NCBI GenBank assembly: GCA_017354515.1
Contig: JAFMQT010000113.1
Location: forward strand, 1 to 10,683
DNA length: 10,683 nt
Origin: Nocardia sp.
GTDB taxonomy: Bacteria > Actinomycetota > Actinomycetes > Mycobacteriales > Mycobacteriaceae
Reading direction: 5' to 3'
The position numbers and the translations under genes were made by a program. The notes below the pieces were generated by a model. That model had not been told where the DNA came from. It did not search any database and saw only the letters and a list, made by a program, of their open reading frames with translations. Of the stretch, positions 7,063 through 10,683 are shown in pieces (position 1 is the stretch's first letter; each line of letters starts with the position of its first letter).

Positions 7063-10000
7063 ACGACGGTGCGGAGCCGGGAGCCCGACGGTTCCCGGAT
7101 CACGTGCAGTCGGCTGGGAATTCGCTGACGCATCTCGTCGACGTGGCTGACCACGCCGACCACCCGTCCCCCAGCACGCAGTTCGTCCAGCACGCCCATC
7201 ACCGCGTCGAGGGTATCGGAGTCGAGGCTGCCGAAACCCTCGTCGATGAACAGGGTGTCCAGTACCAGACCACCCGATTCGGCGGACACCACATCGGCCA
7301 GCCCCAACGCCAATGACAGTGAGGCCATGAAGGTTTCGCCGCCGGACAGGGTTTTGGCCGGCCGCACCGCGCCGGTGTAGTCGTCCCTGATGTCCAGTCC
7401 CAGCCCGCCCCGGCGGCCACGCGGCCCGGCAGCGTCCGAGTGCACGAATTCGTAACGGCCCCCGGACATCCGGCGCAGCCGTGCCGAGCCCGCGATCGCG
7501 ACCTCCTCCAGGCGGGCGGCCAGCACATAGGAACGCAGCGACATTTTACGGTTGTTGGCGCCGCGGCCGGCCACCACGCTGGCGAGTTCGTCGAGCTCCC
7601 GGTGTGCGCGCTGCAGCGGCGCGATCCGGTCGGCGGCCGCCCACAGCTGTCCGGTCAGGTCCTCGAGCTGGCTGACCTTGCGGGTGTCGTCGGCGTGGGC
7701 GGCCACAGCGGTATCGAGTTCGGCGCGCGCGGTATCGGCGGCGGCCCGCAATCCGGCGAGGTCGACCGGCTCGGCCGCCATCGCGGCGCGGACCTCGGGT
7801 TCGGCCAGGGTCGCTTCGGCGGTGACCCGCAGGCGCTCGGCCGCAGCGAGTTCGGACTCCAGCTCGGTCTGCCGATCGGCGGTGCGCCGCACCCGCTCGA
7901 CAATTTCAGCGTAGGCGGTGAGCTGGGAGAAGTCCGGTTCGCCAGCGCTGATTCGCGGTCCGGCGGGGATGTCGAGTTCGGCGGTGCGGGCGGCCTGCCG
8001 GACGCGGTCGGCGGCAGTGGCGAACTGATCGCGCGCCACCTCGGCGTCGGCCCGGGCGCCTCGCAGCCGGTCGGCGTCCTCGATCAACGCTTCCAATCGG
8101 GCCTGCCGGGCATCGACCGTCCCATCCGCACCGGCGGCGGCCCGCACTCGGCCGGTGAGTTCGGCCAGCCGGCGGTCGGCAGTGTCGATGCGCTCCTGTA
8201 TTGCGCTACAACGACTTTCGATATCGCGCAGCCGGTCGTTGAGTTCGATTTCGGTCCTGCGCAGGCGATCGATCTCGGCGGCCGATTCCGCGGCGGTGGT
8301 CGCGGCGGTGCGGGCGGAGGCGAGGCGGGCCGCGGTCTGCTCGAGGGCGTCGGCCAATTCGGCTCGATCGGCTCGGCCGGTGCGTTCGGCGAGAACATCG
8401 ATCCGGCGTTCGAGCTGGTCGCGGCGTGATCGCGCCTGTTCGCGAACCTGGTCGGCGGCGCGTTCGGCGCGCGCCGCCCGTTGCTCATCAGCCGTGGTCA
8501 CCGTGTGCTCGGCGGGTCGCGCGGGTGCCGGATGTTCGGCCGATCCGCACACCGCACAGGGCTGCCCCGCGGTCAGTTCCCCGGCGAGTTCAGCCGCCAT
8601 ACCGGCCAGCCGCCGCTCCCGAATCGACAGGATGGTGTCCCGGGCGTCATTGTGCGCTGTCCGAGCGGACTCGAATTCCGCTGTCGCAGTTTCTAATTCG
8701 CCTCGCAGGCGGATGAGTTCGGTCGCCGCTTCGGCGGCGCCGCGCAAACGCTCGCATTCGCGTTCCAGACCCGGTAGTCCCGCCGCCGTATCCGCGGCCC
8801 GACGATGCGCCAGCTCGGCGGCGTGAATTCGGTTCGGCAGGTCAGCGCGCTGGTGTGTCACCTGCTCGCGCTCGCGCTCGGTGGTCGCGAATCGGCTACG
8901 CAGCGCGGCCAATTCGTCCGATAGCCGACCGGCCGCCTCGGCATCGGCGCGCACCTGCGCCAACACTCCGATGTGAGCGGACCAGGCCCGCAGTGCGGAC
9001 TCCAGACCGGCGGCGGACTCTTGCTGGTCACCCTGATGTCCCGAACTCCCGAGCCCGCCTTCACGCCCGCGGCTCGCGGCGGATGCCGCGAAATCCACCG
9101 AGAACAGTTCCAGTTCCAGGGCGGTGTCCTGCTCGGCAGCCCGCATCTCCGCCCCCTCGGCACCGGTGGCGGTCGTATCGACGGCCCGCTCCGCACCGGG
9201 TAGTGCCGACAGACCCGCCGCCAGCTCGGTATCGCGCAGTTCCGCGGACACGAGATCTGCTGCCGCCCACGCAGTTCCCTCCAGTTCGGCGCTCTCCGGC
9301 TCGAGCAGAAGCTCTCCGAGCCGCTCGGCGATCTCGCACACCGCCTCGGTGCGCCGCCGGGCCGCGACAGCCGCGCCGCGGGCCGAATCGAGGGCGGCCG
9401 CAACGGGTTCCACGCGACGCGACCGCTCGAGTTCGTCCCGAATTCGCTCGCGGTCGGATGCTCCGGCCGCGATCTCGTCGAGCCGGCGGCGCGCCTGCAC
9501 GCCGCGCCGGCGACGCTCGGCCACCCGATCCTGTTCCTCGGCAACCCGATTCCGCTCCTCAGCGACGCTCCGGCATCGCTTCAGCTCGAGGGCCGAACGG
9601 TCGGCGGCCTCCCGGGCGGCGCGCAGCAGCGGCTCGGACCAGGCCACCGCGTCCAGCGGATCCACCGCCGAATCGGCCCCGAGACCGGTGGTGACCGCGA
9701 CCTGCGCGACCAGCCGGTCCACGGCCTGCCGGTGCACCTCCACCTGATTCTTGCTCTCGGACCGCCGCTCGAGCAGCCACTGTTCGGCGATGCCGAAGCG
9801 GGCCGTGTCGAACAGCCGCTCGAGCAGCTTCTCCCGGCCCTCGTTATCCGATCGCAGGAAACGCGCGAATTCCCCCTGCGGCAGCAGCACCACCTGGAAG
9901 AACTGATCGGCGCTCATCCCCAGCAGTTGCCCCACCACATCACCGATATCGGGGATGCGGGACAGGTTCTGGCCGCGCCCGTCCAGCCATTCCAGTGTGG

Positions 10001-10343
10001 CCGACGCGTTTTCGGTACGGGTTCCGGTACCTCGCTTCTTCGGGCGCTCGAACTCCGGTGTGCGGGTCAGGCGCAGTCGCCGCCCGCCGAGGGTGGCCTC
10101 GAGCCGCACCCGCGGCGGGGTCTGCGGATCGGCGTGATCGGAATGCAGGCGCTTACTCTCCCCACGCGCACCGGGCACCCGGCCGTAGAGCGCGAAGGCG
10201 ATCGCATCCAGCACGGTCGTCTTGCCCGCACCGGTATGACCGTGCAGCAGGAACAATCCGTCGGCGCCGAGCTCGTCGAAATCCACGCTGGTGGTTTCGG
10301 CGAACGGACCGAACGCCGTCACCTCCAGCCGATGCAGTCTCAC
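7056..10343 (-). CDS. sbcC: SbcC, ATPase subunit of the SbcCD nuclease (Rad50-like)
   Basis: A 1095-residue SMC-like protein, typical for SbcC. With SbcD it forms the ATP-dependent complex that cuts DNA hairpins, trims double-strand ends and opens protein-blocked ends. The Walker A GHTGAGKT is at residues 35-42, followed by TVLDAIAFALYG. The Q-loop region LLPQGEFARFLRS follows near 150. Two long Arg/Glu/Ala-rich coiled-coil arms (about 200-590 and 605-890) flank the zinc-hook C596-AV-C599. The C-terminal ATPase lobe has the signature LSGGE at 999-1003, Walker B LFIDEG (Asp1034, Glu1035) and the D-loop SLD at 1039-1041. All motifs are intact. The GTG start (10341-10343) overlaps the sbcD stop in GTGA and has GGGAG eight bases upstream (10352-10356), so a longer frame reaching 10550 is not the start. 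A Gly/Ser/Gln-rich stretch interrupts the first arm at about 421-442. Confidence 0.96.
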   Translation of the reverse strand: MRLHRLEVTAFGPFAETTSVDFDELGADGLFLLHGHTGAGKTTVLDAIAFALYGRVPGARGESKRLHSDHADPQTPPRVRLEATLGGRRLRLTRTPEFERPKKRGTGTRTENASATLEWLDGRGQNLSRIPDIGDVVGQLLGMSADQFFQVVLLPQGEFARFLRSDNEGREKLLERLFDTARFGIAEQWLLERRSESKNQVEVHRQAVDRLVAQVAVTTGLGADSAVDPLDAVAWSEPLLRAAREAADRSALELKRCRSVAEERNRVAEEQDRVAERRRRGVQARRRLDEIAAGASDRERIRDELERSRRVEPVAAALDSARGAAVAARRRTEAVCEIAERLGELLLEPESAELEGTAWAAADLVSAELRDTELAAGLSALPGAERAVDTTATGAEGAEMRAAEQDTALELELFSVDFAASAASRGREGGLGSSGHQGDQQESAAGLESALRAWSAHIGVLAQVRADAEAAGRLSDELAALRSRFATTEREREQVTHQRADLPNRIHAAELAHRRAADTAAGLPGLERECERLRGAAEAATELIRLRGELETATAEFESARTAHNDARDTILSIRERRLAGMAAELAGELTAGQPCAVCGSAEHPAPARPAEHTVTTADEQRAARAERAADQVREQARSRRDQLERRIDVLAERTGRADRAELADALEQTAARLASARTAATTAAESAAEIDRLRRTEIELNDRLRDIESRCSAIQERIDTADRRLAELTGRVRAAAGADGTVDARQARLEALIEDADRLRGARADAEVARDQFATAADRVRQAARTAELDIPAGPRISAGEPDFSQLTAYAEIVERVRRTADRQTELESELAAAERLRVTAEATLAEPEVRAAMAAEPVDLAGLRAAADTARAELDTAVAAHADDTRKVSQLEDLTGQLWAAADRIAPLQRAHRELDELASVVAGRGANNRKMSLRSYVLAARLEEVAIAGSARLRRMSGGRYEFVHSDAAGPRGRRGGLGLDIRDDYTGAVRPAKTLSGGETFMASLSLALGLADVVSAESGGLVLDTLFIDEGFGSLDSDTLDAVMGVLDELRAGGRVVGVVSHVDEMRQRIPSRLHVIREPSGSRLRTVVA

Positions 10344-10683
10344 GCCGAGATCTCCCGGTCGGACGCCCGCACCTCGGCGGCGGGTTCGCGGCGCGCGACC
10401 GCCAGCGCCTGCTCGATCAGGCGCCGCTCGCCCGCGGTCGGTGGCTCGCCTCGGACATCGGTCAGGAAACTGCGCGCGACCTCGGTATCGCGGCGGCCGC
10501 GCACGCGCTCCCGGTAGTGCAGCGGGGTATCGGCGTCCGGCCGTTCCCATTCCACGTGCACCGCGTGCGGGAACCGTTCCCGCAGTTTGCGTAGCGCGTC
10601 GACCGGGCGGGCCGGGTCGGTGAGGGTGGCCGAGACGTAATCACCTTCGGCACTGTCGAATTCGGAATCGGTCAGCAGATCCT
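10340..10683 (-). CDS. sbcD: SbcD, nuclease subunit of SbcCD, C-terminal part (cut by the window edge)
   Basis: The minus-strand frame is open from the window edge to a TGA at 10340-10342 and gives 113 residues. They resemble the C-terminal capping part of the Mre11-like SbcD: DYVSATLTDPARPVDALRKL, then RFPHAVHVEWERP. It ends in a helical segment (AGERRLIEQALAVARREPAAEVRASDREISA). The N-terminal phosphoesterase domain with the metal-binding motifs lies outside the window, so catalytic integrity cannot be judged. The stop overlaps the sbcC start in GTGA, giving the standard sbcD-sbcC operon with coupled translation. The identification leans on both sequence character and its position before sbcC. 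Confidence 0.9.
   Translation of the reverse strand, partial: DLLTDSEFDSAEGDYVSATLTDPARPVDALRKLRERFPHAVHVEWERPDADTPLHYRERVRGRRDTEVARSFLTDVRGEPPTAGERRLIEQALAVARREPAAEVRASDREISA

Noticed and set aside
7440..8429. Plus-strand frames opposite sbcC (also 8855-9694, 9732-10517 and others)
   Set aside because: They are antisense shadows in high-GC coding DNA; sbcC is intact with all ATPase and zinc-hook motifs.
10344..10550. N-terminal extension of the sbcC frame by 69 residues
   Set aside because: It overlaps sbcD coding sequence. The GTG at 10343 has a Shine-Dalgarno and a GTGA overlap and begins exactly at the conserved N-terminus (RLHRLEVTAFGPF).

Overview
The window is high-GC, densely packed bacterial chromosome, with many GTG starts and 4-base GTGA gene overlaps. 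Gene content and protein style (a CstA of 758 residues, an Ada-AraC-AlkA fusion, actinobacterial-type SbcC/SbcD) point to an actinomycete, most likely of the Mycobacteriales (Nocardia/Rhodococcus-like). The genus is inferred from protein character, not from a marker gene.

Layout. 1-78 is the probable tail of an upstream gene, overlapping a small GNAT acetyltransferase (75-509, +). After a convergent gap with two inverted repeats comes a FitAB-type vapBC toxin-antitoxin pair (648-1300, -), with a strong Shine-Dalgarno and a palindrome over its likely promoter. This 1.3 kb looks somewhat less GC-rich than the rest and has accessory character. The universally conserved P-loop NTPase ychF (1404-2483, -) follows. 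Divergent from it are cstA (2650-4926, +), a pyruvate/peptide-type transporter, and the small partner gene ybdD (4866-5144, +). A 155-bp AT-richer gap precedes an Ada-AlkA fusion (5300-7000, +) for alkylation repair. Converging on it is sbcC (7056-10343, -), preceded by sbcD, which is cut by the window edge (10340-10683, -).

How it works together. cstA-ybdD is a transport unit. The right 5.4 kb is a DNA-repair neighbourhood: an alkylation sensor fused to a glycosylase, head-to-head at the 3' ends with the SbcCD double-strand-break and hairpin nuclease. The vapBC module is self-contained and probably autoregulated.

No convincing new multi-gene system was found. The most unusual structures are two unrelated tandem repeats within 300 bp at the alkA/sbcC junction. 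One is a perfect 4 x 27-bp array coding for a basic tail on the AlkA fusion. The other is a 4 x 15-bp array between the convergent stops that repeats the sbcC stop codon in frame. There are no RNA genes, IS elements or CRISPR arrays, and no gene-free stretch exceeds about 170 bp.
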